A program made the position numbers and the translations under genes. The notes beneath the pieces are model-generated. The model saw only the letters and a program-made list of their open reading frames with translations, was not told where the DNA came from and searched no databases. Below, one piece after another: positions 10,394-22,276 of a stretch of 64,000 nt of DNA (its first letter is position 1; each line of letters begins with the position of its first letter). Origin of the DNA: Epiperipatus broadwayi (taxonomy: Eukaryota > Onychophora > Udeonychophora > Euonychophora > Peripatidae); assembly GCA_028023455.1 (NCBI GenBank), contig JAQFVV010006215.1:8821950-8885949 (forward strand), read 5' to 3'.

Positions 10394-10645
10394 TAGTTCT
10401 GCCTTTCCTCAATAATAGACTTAAAAAGAGCAAAAAAATGGACAGCAAAAATCCACTAATCAATAAATGATAACTTAGGATAAACAATCCATCGCTCACC
10501 CTGTATATATCTGTAAATATTTGGAAAGAACTTAAACCCAATATACATAATCCTCTGAAATATCAATGTAAACGCATGTATATGAACAATTATTAATGTA
10601 ACCTACTTTTCTAGATTGAATAAAGTTCCCTTTTTGAAACAATAA
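10394..10645 (+). mobile_element. Probable 3' untranslated end of the second LINE
   Basis: Continues from the stop codon and ends near a polyadenylation-like TTGAATAAAGTTCCC and short AATAATAATAAT tail at about 10642-10655. The limit is inferred from the tail only. Confidence 0.4.
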
Positions 10646-10655
10646 TAATAATTTT

Positions 10656-12080
10656 ATTTCGATGAAAGGAAAAAAATACAACTACATCTGTTATAAGTTC
10701 AGTAATATATATATTATCCTAATTTTAAAGAGTTACAATAAACTCACTTTCGGAATGAGTACTTTCTTAATACAGTTTAATACTAGTTTAAATCATTAGT
10801 AGTTAAAAATACAAAATTAAATAACTTGAACATTAGTTTATTTTTTTTATAGCCAAAACCAAAACTATTATTAAATTAAAAATTACAAATTAAATTAAAA
10901 TATGATTTTTAAATGTCAAAATAATCTATAATTATTAAAATCGCCAACTTTAAACTAAAATATGTTGCTATTTTAAAATAAATTCAACTTATAAAATCGA
11001 TAAAATTAAATTATTAAACATTTAAAAGCATACAAATTAAACTTTTTAAAACGAATTTATATCAATCAAAATTTCAGACCATATTCTATTTATTAATTAA
11101 TTGAAAGGGTTAACCCTTTGACTTCCATGTTTAGATTGTTTTTATAGCCCTATACAAATTCGTAATTGATTGTTGACTGAATAAAATCTTTAAAAAATGT
11201 CTGCTTAATTAAATAATTGTATTATGATCAACCAATTACTTAAGGGCATTCAGTAATTAACCATACATTTATTATTTTTACTTTTAAAAATGACTTTATA
11301 TACATTTCACTAATTCTATAATCGTTTAGGTTAATCAAGATTAATTAATGGATAGTATAAGGAACAATGCTATAAAGTCCACATCTTCATATGATGATTG
11401 TGGCTTTTAGTTTTATTGATGAATATTAGAATTCAAACTTATAATTAGTACACTTATGCATCAAGCATCCACATCTTACTTTATTTTGTTCAAGGCAGGA
11501 GTCTTTAATTTTTAGATCTCATAAACTATATAAAATATGAGGTGGTGTTATATCAGCATTGCTTTTGTTTTAAAATTTAAGGAGTATTTAAATTTCAGGT
11601 GATTAATTTGAATTATATAAAGAATAAAAGGTGGCTTTTCGATACATAGGGAAATTAGTTCTAACATTGAATCCTAACTCTTATTGATGAAGACAAAAGT
11701 CAAAAATTGGTCTAGGCAATGAGAAATAGAAATAAGATAGTCCGAGTTCCAAGATTTCATTAATCCATGGGGAGATACTTTTTATACTTGGATAGCTTTT
11801 CAAATGCATAGGAACCAATGCATATGAATACACAAAAAGGCTAAAATAAAATAAAAATTAATACAAATATTTGTTATTTTTAATTCAACTATACCTGCAT
11901 GTCTGTTTAGATATTTTAAGTGATTTTTTTACTGATTACTCTATAGGGCTTACCGTTACAGACAAGTAATATTGGCTTTATAAATTTCCTACAGTATTGT
12001 TATTCAAATATTTTTTTTAAAAAATGATCTATAATATTTGAATACAAGTATAATTTATATATCTGGAGTTTAGTTATAGT
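10656..12080. other. AT-rich DNA with one GGGTTAACCC palindrome
   Basis: Nothing coding. AAAGGGTTAACCCTTT at about 11104-11119 is a perfect 16-bp palindrome centred on TTAA; see findings for its possible link to piggyBac-type ends. Confidence 0.5.
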
Positions 12081-12084
12081 TATA

Positions 12085-12268
12085 GGAGATTTAAATACAG
12101 CCTTTCAAGCTCCCTTCAGATATCCACACCAATAAACATGATTACACATATATGAAAAAGATAAATGATCTTCAACATACAGATTTCATTCTGAATCATC
12201 ACTCATCAGTTGTTCCAGATCATCATCTCTCATACATGTATATAATAAGTGTTTGATTTATATTAACC
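12085..12268 (+). repeat. Dispersed repeat family 2, copy 1
   Basis: Family 2 is recognised by CAAGCTCCCTTCAG, then GAAAAAGATAAATGATCTTC, then CACTCATCAGTTGTTCCAG and CATCATCTCTCATACAT. Other copies lie near 16.1, 16.5, 25.8, 52.6 and 63.3 kb. No coding capacity; the element type is unknown. Confidence 0.7.
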
Positions 12269-13162
12269 TTCCATGATTTTATTCTGCAGTATTTTGTGTT
12301 TTGGCCAATTCACTCCTGGTAAATTTTTCCATAAGTATTACACATTAAAATGTATGTAGGGCAGTATATTTTACTATATAAAAGTTTTGCTAAAAAAATG
12401 CATAGAAGGTGGGAAATTCAAAATTCCTGCTCTAACAATAGACATAATCCCCACCCTGACATATTCAGCTATTGTCTGTTGACAAGGCTGTAAAACATTC
12501 AGAGTTTTACAACATTATAGTTCCAATGACCCAAAAATGTGTTTATTTGTGAATTTATTAAGGTTTTTAGATTTTTTTAAAAAAAATAATTTACACTATA
12601 TTTATTAGATATCAAGAAATATAAATTATTAATAACTTATTTTGACTTTAATTACTTTATTTTCAAAAATATGTTATATTAGCAGCTAACACAAATATGG
12701 CTTGAAGCAAATTATAAGATTAGCTTTATGTAAACAACAAATTTATATTTATGAGTAAGAAAATATAGCAATTTTGCAATAAATATTAAAAAAAAATTAA
12801 ACTTTTAAAGCATAATTTGTTAGATATAAGAGAAATAAATGATTATTCATTTCAATGTTTAAAAATAATAAGAATTAAAAAATATTTTCATTGATTTTAT
12901 AAACTGAAAATAATCTTTCTAAAAATGATGTGTAAAGACTTTGTTTTGATTGCGATCTCATTTTTTAAATATTTACAGAAACAAAATGTGAACATTTAAA
13001 ATTTATTTCAGTAGTAATCAAAAATATCTATCAAATGAAGTCAAATTTATTATTTTCTGATAAGTAATAATCATTTTATCATATATTTTATATTGATGTG
13101 TGAGATAAAGAAAGCACTAGAAAATACTAAAATATTTAAGCCTATGCAGCCTAGGAAAGGGT
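12269..13162. other. AT-rich DNA, nothing recognised
   Basis: No coding signal. GGAAAGGGTTAAG near 13153-13165 resembles an outward-facing piggyBac-type end, but this is weak. Confidence 0.5.
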
Positions 13163-13207
13163 TAAGCTAGCAAATCTTCAAACTATAATGGGCAGACTTT
13201 CAAACCT
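13163..13207 (+). repeat. Family 2 fragment
   Basis: AGCAAATCTTCAAACTATAA followed by TGGGCAGACTTTCAA matches the inner part of the family 2 copies near 16270 and 16690. Only this short piece is present. Confidence 0.5.
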
Positions 13208-14028
13208 AAGTTATCTAATAATAGACTTTAAAAATGAAAAAAGAGACATTTTTTGAAAAGAAATATTAAAATATTAAATGAGTTTGCTTTTATTTCAACC
13301 AACCCAATCAGAAATACTCTAATTACAGCACTCTAAAGAATGATTATCTTATTTATATGAGTGAAGTTATTACTAGATGATGGAACTCTGTGATGTGGTA
13401 CTTGGATTTTCAACCAATATTTTTCATAAATACATCAGTATCAGTTTATGGAAGTAGCCACTGATATAAGGTTAGATTGCTTAAAAACATCAAACTGAAG
13501 GTCATTTCCTCTCAGATCACCGACCAGGAAGCAACATCTTCAGCTATCAATTGTTTCCTCATGTGTACAATAGGAGGCTCTAGCACTAATATGACAGAAG
13601 CATGCGATATTGTTGGTCATATAATTATATAAAAGTTCAGTTATATGAAAGTCCAATTTTCATTAACATTGTAGGATTAAATTTAAAAGAAGGTTTTTTT
13701 TAACTGAAACATTGTCTACTACTTCAAACAGAAAGTATTAAACAAAAATTAAAGAAACACATTCATTCACATAAATACATTAAAAAATTTAAAACAATTT
13801 TTTTTCAGCTTTCACAAATTAAACCAAAGAGCACTTACATTTAAAATATTCTTACTTATACTTTACACAAATAGAAATTAAATCTAATTATTTTAACAAA
13901 CTCATAAATAAACTATGAAAAATCACAAGTCAAATTGCCAAACAATCATTTAAGTAAATTTCCAAATAACATCACTATCTTGCATCAGAACTAATCTTTT
14001 AGTCAGATGAAAAAAGTCAAAAGAGTAG
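13208..14028. other. AT-rich DNA, nothing recognised
   Basis: No supported feature. Confidence 0.5.
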
Positions 14029-14213
14029 TTAACTCTCAATACAGTAGTGCCACCTAGTGCAAGCCTTAATAATCAATTGATTACTAAGGCTTGTATTGGT
14101 TAGTGTTACTGTATGGAGAGTTTGCTAGTATTTTAAAACCTTGTGAAAGCTATGAAATGGTAATCATGTGATAAACCTTGTGTAAGCATATGAAATGATG
14201 ATCATGTGATAAA
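14029..14213 (-). mobile_element. Short fold-back element, family 1, with duplicated end
   Basis: A compact hairpin: ACTCTCAATACAGTAGTGCC through CAAGCCTTAATAATCAATTG pairs with the reverse complement up to GGCTTGTATTGG and ATGGAGAGTTTG. The family leader lies at the right, in reverse, and occurs twice in tandem: CTTGTGAAAGCTATGAAATG with AATCATGTGATAA, then CTTGTGTAAGCATATGAAAT with GATCATGTGATAA. It is a much deleted derivative of the 1444-1920 type. Confidence 0.65.
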
Positions 14214-15500
14214 TATAGATCTTTTTTTCTGATAATATAAAATATGTTTATTACAAGTTTATTTAAATGATTCTTTGGGGCTCTGACTTGTGAATTATTA
14301 TAGTAATATTTTTGAATACATTTACTCTATAAATATGTCTACAGAAAGGAGTTATATACATAGTATCCAAACAATGAAGAATATTAAGTTAAAATATTAA
14401 ATCATAATTCTTACTTGATAAAAGCTCATAAAAAATAGTAGAAAGTAAAATTAAGATTATTTTTAAACTTGAGCATCCCATATTTTTATTTTAAAGCCTG
14501 AAAAAATGTGTGTTTTTATTTTTTGCTTTATGTGAATAAACATTTGTTTAAATGAACTTTTATTTTCTACTCTTTAATTTTATATATGTAACAATGAAAT
14601 TATCAAAATAAATTTTCAATGAATTATTCAGTTTTAAATTGCAAGAAATACTGCTAGAACCAATGAGCATTAAAGTTAAAAAGAAAATTAATAATTAAAA
14701 TACTTTTTTTTTTCTATAATTGTTTGAAACTTTAAAAAAATGGATTGTTGTCAAAAATACACATGCATGCAAAGTTTCAACTAGACCTAAAATTTGAATG
14801 TTTGTGAAAATTGAATTACAATATTTGATACAGACAGACAGATTAAAAAGCAGAGTACAAGTGGACATATATAAAATCAAATAATATACAACATTATTAA
14901 AGTTGTTAAAATAAACATTATTAATACAAGAAGATAATATAAAGTATAAAAGAACAAATGTTATTGAAGTATATCAATTATATAAATAAAAATTAAGTAA
15001 ATTGGGAATTATTAGTCGAAAAATTAAAATTTGCAATTTAGCATTATAATTATGTCTAATAAATGCTTCCTGCTTAAACAGAATTATAAAATAAAAGAGA
15101 GAAAAATAGTGAATATACATAAAAATAAATTAACCATTAAATACTCCAGCTTTTATACTATTTAAATTATTTAGTATTGAAGGAAATAGTAATCACAATG
15201 TTAATCAAGGAATAATGATAAGATATTATTTTCTTACATATTCTAGTTAAGAATTATTAGTTGCTTTTGTTAATCAAAAATTTAAAAATTTATTAGATTT
15301 GAATCTATATTGGATTCATGGTAGGTAAATAAATTAGTCATCGATTTTAATAAGATTTAAATATTAGCACTTAATTGCTATTCAAGATGGCATAAACTAC
15401 TGTAAGCTATCTATAGCTAATATTCAATTATTTATTTTATATAGGCATATCGAATTCTGAAGAGTGTGTTCTAGAGTATTTTGAATATATATATAAACAA
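14214..15500. other. AT-rich DNA, nothing recognised
   Basis: Short open frames here are composition artefacts. Confidence 0.5.
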
Positions 15501-15501
15501 T

Positions 15502-15671
15502 GAAACTCAAATACAGTAATAAATTTATGTTTAAAACTTTATTTTTTACTAAGCCAGGTTTTTGATATAATTTATTTTTTGGTGGTGCTTTGACAAAGAT
15601 ACACAGTATCGAAATCTTGCATAGCAAATGATAAACTTTTAAATTTTAATTTATTACTGTATTTGAGTTTC
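15502..15671. repeat. Inverted repeat with perfect 23-bp arms
   Basis: The 23-bp arm at 15502-15524 (starting GAAACTCAAATACAG) is perfectly reverse-complementary to 15649-15671, around a 124-bp spacer. A minus-strand reading frame at 15424-15627 covers the spacer but shows no domain. It could be a MITE-like element with short inverted ends, or a hairpin of unknown origin. Confidence 0.7.
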
Positions 15672-15965
15672 AGTTTTCTTAGATATTATCTATGGTTTAC
15701 ACTCATAATATTGTTTACATATATGTATATATTGGATTCATTTCCATGGCAATATTTGCTTGTTATTAATATTAGTATTACTCTAAAGATTTGAATGGCT
15801 TACACTAGCCATTATCCAAATATTAGAAGTTATTCAAGAATGTTGTAGAAATGTTTTGAATGACATTTATTATTTTGGACTTCAATATAAGGTTAATTAT
15901 TAGCAAATGACAATGCATATAAGATCAAATCTGAAATATAGATTCACATTTTTATCTGATAAATA
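15672..15965. other. AT-rich spacer, nothing recognised
   Basis: No supported feature. Confidence 0.5.
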
Positions 15966-15976
15966 TTATACTTTGA

Positions 15977-16010
15977 CACATACACACACACACACATATA
16001 TATATATATG
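15977..16010. repeat. (CA)n(TA)n microsatellite
   Basis: A CA run passes directly into a TA run. Confidence 0.85.
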
Positions 16011-16077
16011 CAAATAAATCAAGTCATATATCACATTTTGGTGAGCTCATTATATAATATATATATATACTTACAGA

Positions 16078-16372
16078 AAATTTGAACCCAGATTTTCAAG
16101 CTCTCTTTAGTCATCCACTCCATCTTACCCAACTGATACACATGACCACATACATATGAAAAAGATAAATAATCTCCACTATATGTATTTCATGCAGAAG
16201 CAGCACTCATCAGTTGATCCAGATCAGCATCTCTCATACATATATAAAAATCAGTGCTCAGTTTATATTAAGATAGCAAATCTTCAAACTTTAATGTAGA
16301 AGTTTCAATCTTCTCCACTCTCCAACTTTTCAGCCATCCATATCATTAAAAATCTAGTAATGACATGTTCAA
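16078..16372 (+). repeat. Dispersed repeat family 2, copy 2
   Basis: A long copy: TTTGAACCCAGATTTTCAAG, CATCCACTCCATC, CAACTGATACACATGACCAC, CACTCATCAGTTGATCCAG, AAGATAGCAAATCTTCAAAC and CTCCACTCTCCAAC are all present in order. The next copy begins 130 bp downstream in the same orientation, so the two look like a local direct duplication with a period of about 425 bp. Confidence 0.75.
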
Positions 16373-16504
16373 AACATTTGTTTGCCAATTTTGTTTTTAT
16401 CTCCATCCACTTAAATACACAGAAGAGGGAAGGGTTGAATACAGGCTAAATATATTTTAAATTTTGCAAGTATAATATATATACTTAAGCTAGGTATAAT
16501 TAGA

Positions 16505-16763
16505 TATTTGAGCATCGATTTTCAAGCTCCCATGAGCCATCCATTCCATCTTATACAACTGATACACATAACCACATAATGTGAAAAAGGTAAATGATCT
16601 CCAATATGCATATTTCATGCTGAACCAGCAATCATCAGTTGGCTCAGATCATCATCTTCCACACATATGTATAATTAGTGCTAGTAAATCTTCAAGCTTT
16701 AATGGATAGAGTTTTTATCTTCTCCACTCTCCAACTCTTCAGCCATCCATATATATATATATA
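16505..16763 (+). repeat. Dispersed repeat family 2, copy 3
   Basis: Same order of landmarks as the copy at 16078-16372, with an internal deletion of the CAGTTTATATTAAGATAG segment, ending in CTCTTCAGCCATCC and a (TA)n run at 16748-16763. Confidence 0.75.
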
Positions 16764-19700
16764 AAACAATCCGCTAGTGAATTGTTTTATTATACTTATC
16801 TTATTTGATATTACATATATATACATTGTTTTATTTATAATGCAAATACTTTAACTCTACACTGACATCTGTATTAATGCATTAATCATTAAGCAATTAA
16901 ATTTGGAGACATCTGATAATGTACAAACTCCTTTTCTAAACTATAGCAACTTCATTCAATGTGTCTAAATGTGCTGTACATAAGTAGTGAAGCTAAGATA
17001 CAACATTAAATATTAAACAAGAAAAATGCAATATTCTTAAGTATTAAGTTTTTAATTGTTAAAGAAAATGTTCTTAATCAAAATCAATTACAAATTATTG
17101 TCCTTAAATATTAATTAATAATTCACCATATTGAAAGCAAATGTACAAACTAAATGGTTTCTTTCTGCTTTATAATCCAATGTTGTTTTCATGTTTATGG
17201 TGAACTTCACCAAAAGTGCATTTAGCCTTAGGTTACAAAGAAGAAAGAAAACACTGATATGCAGACAAACAATATTTGCAAATTTGAATTATAAATATAA
17301 CCGAAAGAAAAAATCAATGCAATATTAAACTAGTAATTATATTAATAAATTAATCATCAAAAAACTTTTAATTTATCAGTCAATATTACATATAATAAGC
17401 ACCAACTTCAACAAAACATTAGCACAATTATTATCATTCTTCTATTTTTATAAGACTGTTTCAAAGATTTTATATGTACATATATATTTTAAATTTTCAT
17501 AGTGTGTATTATATTAAAAGCAAAAAAATCATCAGATAATTTTTTCTTAAAAATTTTGAAAATATATATTTTTATTTAGAAATGTATTTTTAACATCACC
17601 ATACTTTTATTATTATTAATATTTACATAGTAGATATGCATTTTAAGACATAATAATTTTATTGCTTGGATACAATAGTTATAAAAATAAATAGAGATCA
17701 ATTAAATCATTACGGCTTTGCAAATAATATGATTATTTTCACAAGTAGTGCTTTAAAGCTTAAGAAAACATTATAAAATTACCAGAAAAAAAAACAAGAA
17801 AATAGACTTGAAGATAACTTTTGAAAATATCAAAGCAATAGTCAGTGATTTTTGAACAACAAAACAAAATATAGTTTTCTAATAATAAATTAAAAGAAAT
17901 TAAAACTGTAAATAATTTGATCAAAGATAATGGAAGAAATTAAATGTAGAATTAAACTTGGTTGGGGTTCTTTTGGTAGAAATAATTTAATGTTAACGGA
18001 AATTATGTCAATGTGCATACAAATAGATAAGTTAAGGCTCATATTATTAATAAAAAATAATAAAAAGCAACAGAACACATAATAAAATATGAAGAACTTT
18101 ATACTAGTGTTACAAAGTGAGAAAGGAAGCAAGTATATTAACATTGTTGAGTACCTACATTACTAAAGTGGAAGTGAACGGAGCAAGCTACTGAACAAGT
18201 TAACAGATTTGAAGTTGAAGATCTAATCTACAGTTCAAGAGATTTCAAAATAATCTACAAAGAGTATGGTGAACTCTGCTTTAAGTTATAAAGAAGAAAG
18301 AATGACTTCATTATGAAATGAATAAATGCTTGCAAATTTGGAATACATTACATGTAAAATAAAGAGATAAAATAAAAATGGTTTCAAGTATGATATGGAG
18401 AAGAAAAGCTGTGAATAGAAAAATCTAAATTAAATTTAGAGATATCCTGCAGTAAATTTATAATAGTTGAAAATAGCTATTGAAATAACGGTTTAAAACT
18501 TATTGTAAGCCAGTATGCAACTATTGTTAGACATAAGATAAAATAAGAGTAAAAAACTGCTCAAATATTTTCCACCCAACAATTATCAAGTCTGATTATC
18601 ATTATATTCTTTTTCACTTTACTCAATAAATGACTATTGAGGAGGTCTTAACCCTGCTGTTAATTATTTGAAGGCTGCTTTAATTAAGAGATAATAATAC
18701 CTTGATTTATCTATTATTTATACGAACCTATTTCGAAATAAGACTATGAAAATACATGTGAATTTTTAAATCCTGGTTATTATAACAGCAGTTGTATCAT
18801 TTCATTATATGAGTAGTTGTGGATAATTAAAAAAATTTGAAAATATATTGCATTGTGACTTAGACAAACATAAAAACAAAATTGTTGAAAGATATTCAAG
18901 TTATTATAAGAAAAGAAAATTGCTATTTTTTTTAAAAAAAAAAAAACATATAAAAAATCAGTAAAATTTTAATTTAGGTGGATTGGAAGATAAAGAGATA
19001 GAGAAGGACAAAAGTAAGCTTTATAAAATATACATTTGTATCACATTGAGAATATGTCTAAAAATCTTGGAATCAAATATGGTAGCAAAACATGGTCATT
19101 AATTTTATGAAAGAAAATCTTTTACAAAAAAGATTGTTAAATGCTAAGGATGTTGAGTGTGAATTATGCGTCATTGTGTTATAATACCAAAGCGCCGTAA
19201 TTTCATTTAAAATCAGTCAAACAGATACTATTCCTTTACTCCCCCTCCCCCATTTTTTATAGGTGGGAATTAATCTATAGCTTTTTGATCATCGACAAAT
19301 TACTTTTATTCATCAAGCCAACATCTCAAGACAGAAATATACTAAAAACTTTATTAAAACATTATAGTGTCTTTTTTTAACTTTTAACTTTTTTAGTATA
19401 TTTCATAAGAATTACATTAAAAAGAAAATGAAAATGTTACCTGTCAAACATTCCATTAATATTGTCATTTTGAGCAAAACGTCTGGCAAATTCTGATGAC
19501 GAAATAGCACTTGTCAATCATAACATTGCAAAACACGTTTAATACGAATGATTTTTTTTTCTGCTTCTGAGAATTTAATAAAATTCGGTATTTGAAAGTT
19601 ATTACTTTTTTTTTAAAGTTGTAAATTTTTGATTTATTTTTTACTTCATCAAATAATTGATTTTGTTAATTTTGTAGACAGTTCATTTTTGATTGTGTCA

Positions 19701-20161
19701 GATTTTCATCAAACAGAAAAATAATTATTTAAAAATTTAATGCATTTTCTTCTTTTCTCTTCAATCTTTCCTATCTTTCACTCTCCGTCATTTTCCTTTG
19801 CGTTTGACTCTTTTTTTAATAAATTATACAAAAAATATGAGGAAAATAAATATTGCATCTTCAGAGATATAAATATTATGATAGTTGCATTCTTCCAACT
19901 TGAGATTCAAACGTGGGTAGATTTTTTTCAAATATTTAAATATTTTTCAAGAAATCTAAAGATTTGGAATTTTTAGAATCCATATCTGAACTACTGTGAT
20001 CTGTGGCTTGTTTGTCATATTTTCAGGTAATTTATTTAAGGTAAAGTTGAACATCAAATGATGCATGTATAATAAGTTGCGATTGTTATCTGTTCTTCCT
20101 CAAGATAGTTTCATCATCTTTCATTTTCTTATCTAATAACTTTATCAAATCAATCAAGTAT
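16764..20161. other. Long AT-rich stretch, no gene seen
   Basis: Nothing coding or repetitive that I recognise in 3.4 kb. The frames at 17890-18144 and 19740-19976 have no domain and a composition like the surroundings. Confidence 0.5.
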
Positions 20162-20169
20162 AAAACTGG

Positions 20170-20275
20170 CCTTTTTTTCTCATGTGTCATAGCATCAGCT
20201 AGGAAGCGAACCCACTAACCCAGGACAACTGCTTGTAGACAGCTGTCGCTGACCTCTCAACCACCAATGCTTGAC
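20170..20275 (-). mobile_element. tRNA-like SINE, long-variable-arm form, with 8-bp TSD
   Basis: Read on the minus strand it starts GTCAAGCATTGGTGG, has an A-box-like region, a CAAGCAGTTG region, a B-box-like GGGTTCGCTTCC, and ends in TGATGCTATGACACATGAG and an A-run. Between the anticodon arm and B box it has about 12 extra bases relative to the glycine-tRNA-like copies. AAAACTGG occurs on both sides (20162-20169 and 20276-20283). The leader GTCAA and trailer ATGAC are nearly complementary. Confidence 0.75.
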
Positions 20276-20283
20276 AAAACTGG

Positions 20284-21303
20284 TTTTTTTACAGGTGTAA
20301 ATATATACAATTACATATTCTCACGTTATAGTAATATATTAAATGTAGTAATCCAACTAGTCTCTTTACAATTGGTTAGGCAATGAAAAAAAATTGAAAA
20401 TGTGGAATAAACAATCAGGGCTATAAATCTATTGAGTATAAAACAAAAAAAAAGCATGGTTATAAAATTTACAATATTCATTACTAGTGAGAAAGATCTG
20501 GCACAGCTATAAGTATGAAATTCATAATTTACCTTTATGTATTTAAATTTAGAAGGCAAATCAAAAAATACAAAATGCTACATATGAAATATACATATAT
20601 TAATGTGAAGATTTTCATGGCTACAGATATAATTGAAATATTATCTGGGTTCATTCATGTATAATTATTATATTAAAAATATATACTGGTATTTCAGTTA
20701 ATCAACCAGCCTTCACTTGAGTATTGGTTATTATAAAAAATGGTAGTAGAAGTGCTGCAAACATTAAAGTACAATAAGATTGAAACAGATAAAAATAATA
20801 AAAATCAAAAACCATTTAGATTGTTTTTAAAAATTCTTCCAAATAAAAAATATGTTACATGTATCATCACATTTGTTGATACAATATGATATTTTGAAGA
20901 TGTCATTTGTACTAAGAGTCAGAAATACTGTGCAGTTAAAGGATGGAAATGTTATTACCCAAACATACAATTCCACTGCCACAATTAAAATAAGATGCCT
21001 GATAGCATGAGAGGTTCATGACAACTGGGCCCTACATAACAAAGTAATGAAAAAAAATGAGGGAGATAGAAAAAACTATTTGTATCAGAAACAATACATA
21101 GCTTTTGATCTACAAAGCAAAAGAAGCTCTTGGCCAGGCACTATTTATTTGTTATTCACAGTTGGTTTCACATTTAAAGGCCATTTAATTATCTACTTCC
21201 TGTGAAACCCTATGGTAGCTTAAGCACCCTATGGCATCTTAAGCACTCAACATTTTAAAGTACTTTTATAAATTTATATGACAAAAAGTATTTACATACA
21301 CAT
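20284..21303. other. AT-rich DNA, nothing recognised
   Basis: Apart from a short imperfect tandem repeat of CCCTATGG...CTTAAGCAC at about 21209-21247, I see nothing. Confidence 0.5.
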
Positions 21304-21493
21304 ACATAATTCTAAACATTTATTGACTTTGAATTCAAATGAAAAGGTATAAATTAATAAACATAAACTGATTAAGTGCACTCAGCCAAGTGTTTTACCG
21401 AAAGATGGCTCAGTGCAATTAATTAGTATATGTTTATTAATTTATATCTTTTCAGCTGAACTCAAAGTCAAAGAGTGCTTTAGAATTATATAT
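21304..21493. repeat. Fold-back repeat with ~85-bp arms
   Basis: The left arm 21304-21388 (ATAATTCTAAACATTTATTG ... GTGCACTCAGCCA) pairs with the right arm 21406-21493 (TGGCTCAGTGCAATTAATTA ... TAGAATTATAT). The arms match over most positions with scattered substitutions around a 17-base loop. It has no similarity to family 1 or 2 and no coding content. Confidence 0.8.
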
Positions 21494-22169
21494 TTTCATA
21501 AAAAGAGTTAATACATTGAGATATACACATACATACTAAATTATAAGTAATAAATTATTATTTATTTAAATTTTCAGCAGAGTTTGGGTTTATGGGGAGA
21601 ATGAGGAAGGATTGTAGTCGAATTCCCCCCCAAAAAATGCAGCAATTTTTAGAACCAAAAATTCATGACTAATGTTGGGCTACTTGTAGTAGAATAAAAT
21701 ATTTTGGATAAAAAAACATAATAGCTGAAGTTGAGATTGAAACAAAAAAAAATATTAGTAAAAAAAAGAAAAAAATTTGGGAATGTTGGGAAAAAAACAT
21801 ATGTAATTTGAATAGTTGCTATAACATTTTTTTTTATTTATGTTAAAACCAAAAACGATTGTATATTATGCAATAATAAAGATAGAGTGTAAAAGAAAAA
21901 GAGGAAATTAAATTTGGAAAATATAAAAGTGAAGAGATCACAGTTTGAAAAAATATCTGATATGTGTAATGTAATTAAAGATTCAGAAAAATCAGTCAGC
22001 ATAATTATTTAACAAATGTGAACATTTAAAAACAATTATTGTAATATCCCAAACCAAAGTTTTGAAAATCTTCACAGATATATTTAAACAGGGAGTTTTT
22101 AAAACCAAAGAGCAGTTTTGATTTAAATAACACAAAATGGTTGATGCAAACATAGCAATTGAGAATAAA
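21494..22169. other. AT-rich DNA with homopolymer runs
   Basis: No supported feature. Confidence 0.5.
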
Positions 22170-22182
22170 ATATAATTTCTTA

Positions 22183-22276
22183 GTCAAGCATTGGTGGCCT
22201 AGCGGTTAGCATAGTTGCCTTCCAAGCAGCAGGCCTGGGTTAACTTCCCAGTAAACGCTTTGACATATGAAAAAAA
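22183..22276 (+). mobile_element. Glycine-tRNA-like SINE with perfect 13-bp TSD
   Basis: The 94-bp element reads GTCAAGCATTGGTGGCCTAG, GGTTAGCATAGTTGCC, TTCCAAGCAG (anticodon position TCC), a B-box-like GGTTAACTTCC, then AAACGCTTTGACATATG and an A-run. The tRNA-like body is 22188-22259. ATATAATTTCTTA at 22170-22182 is repeated exactly at 22277-22289. The body closely resembles metazoan tRNA-Gly(TCC) from general knowledge, but the T-arm pairing is damaged, so this is a retroposed copy and not a working tRNA gene. Confidence 0.85.

Noticed and set aside
22188-22259. A functional tRNA-Gly(TCC) gene
   Set aside because: The B box reads GGTTAACTTCC and acceptor pairing is damaged. The copy carries a retroposition tail and target duplication, so it is a SINE. 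The same reasoning applies to the copies at 39.5, 46.8 and 57.4 kb.
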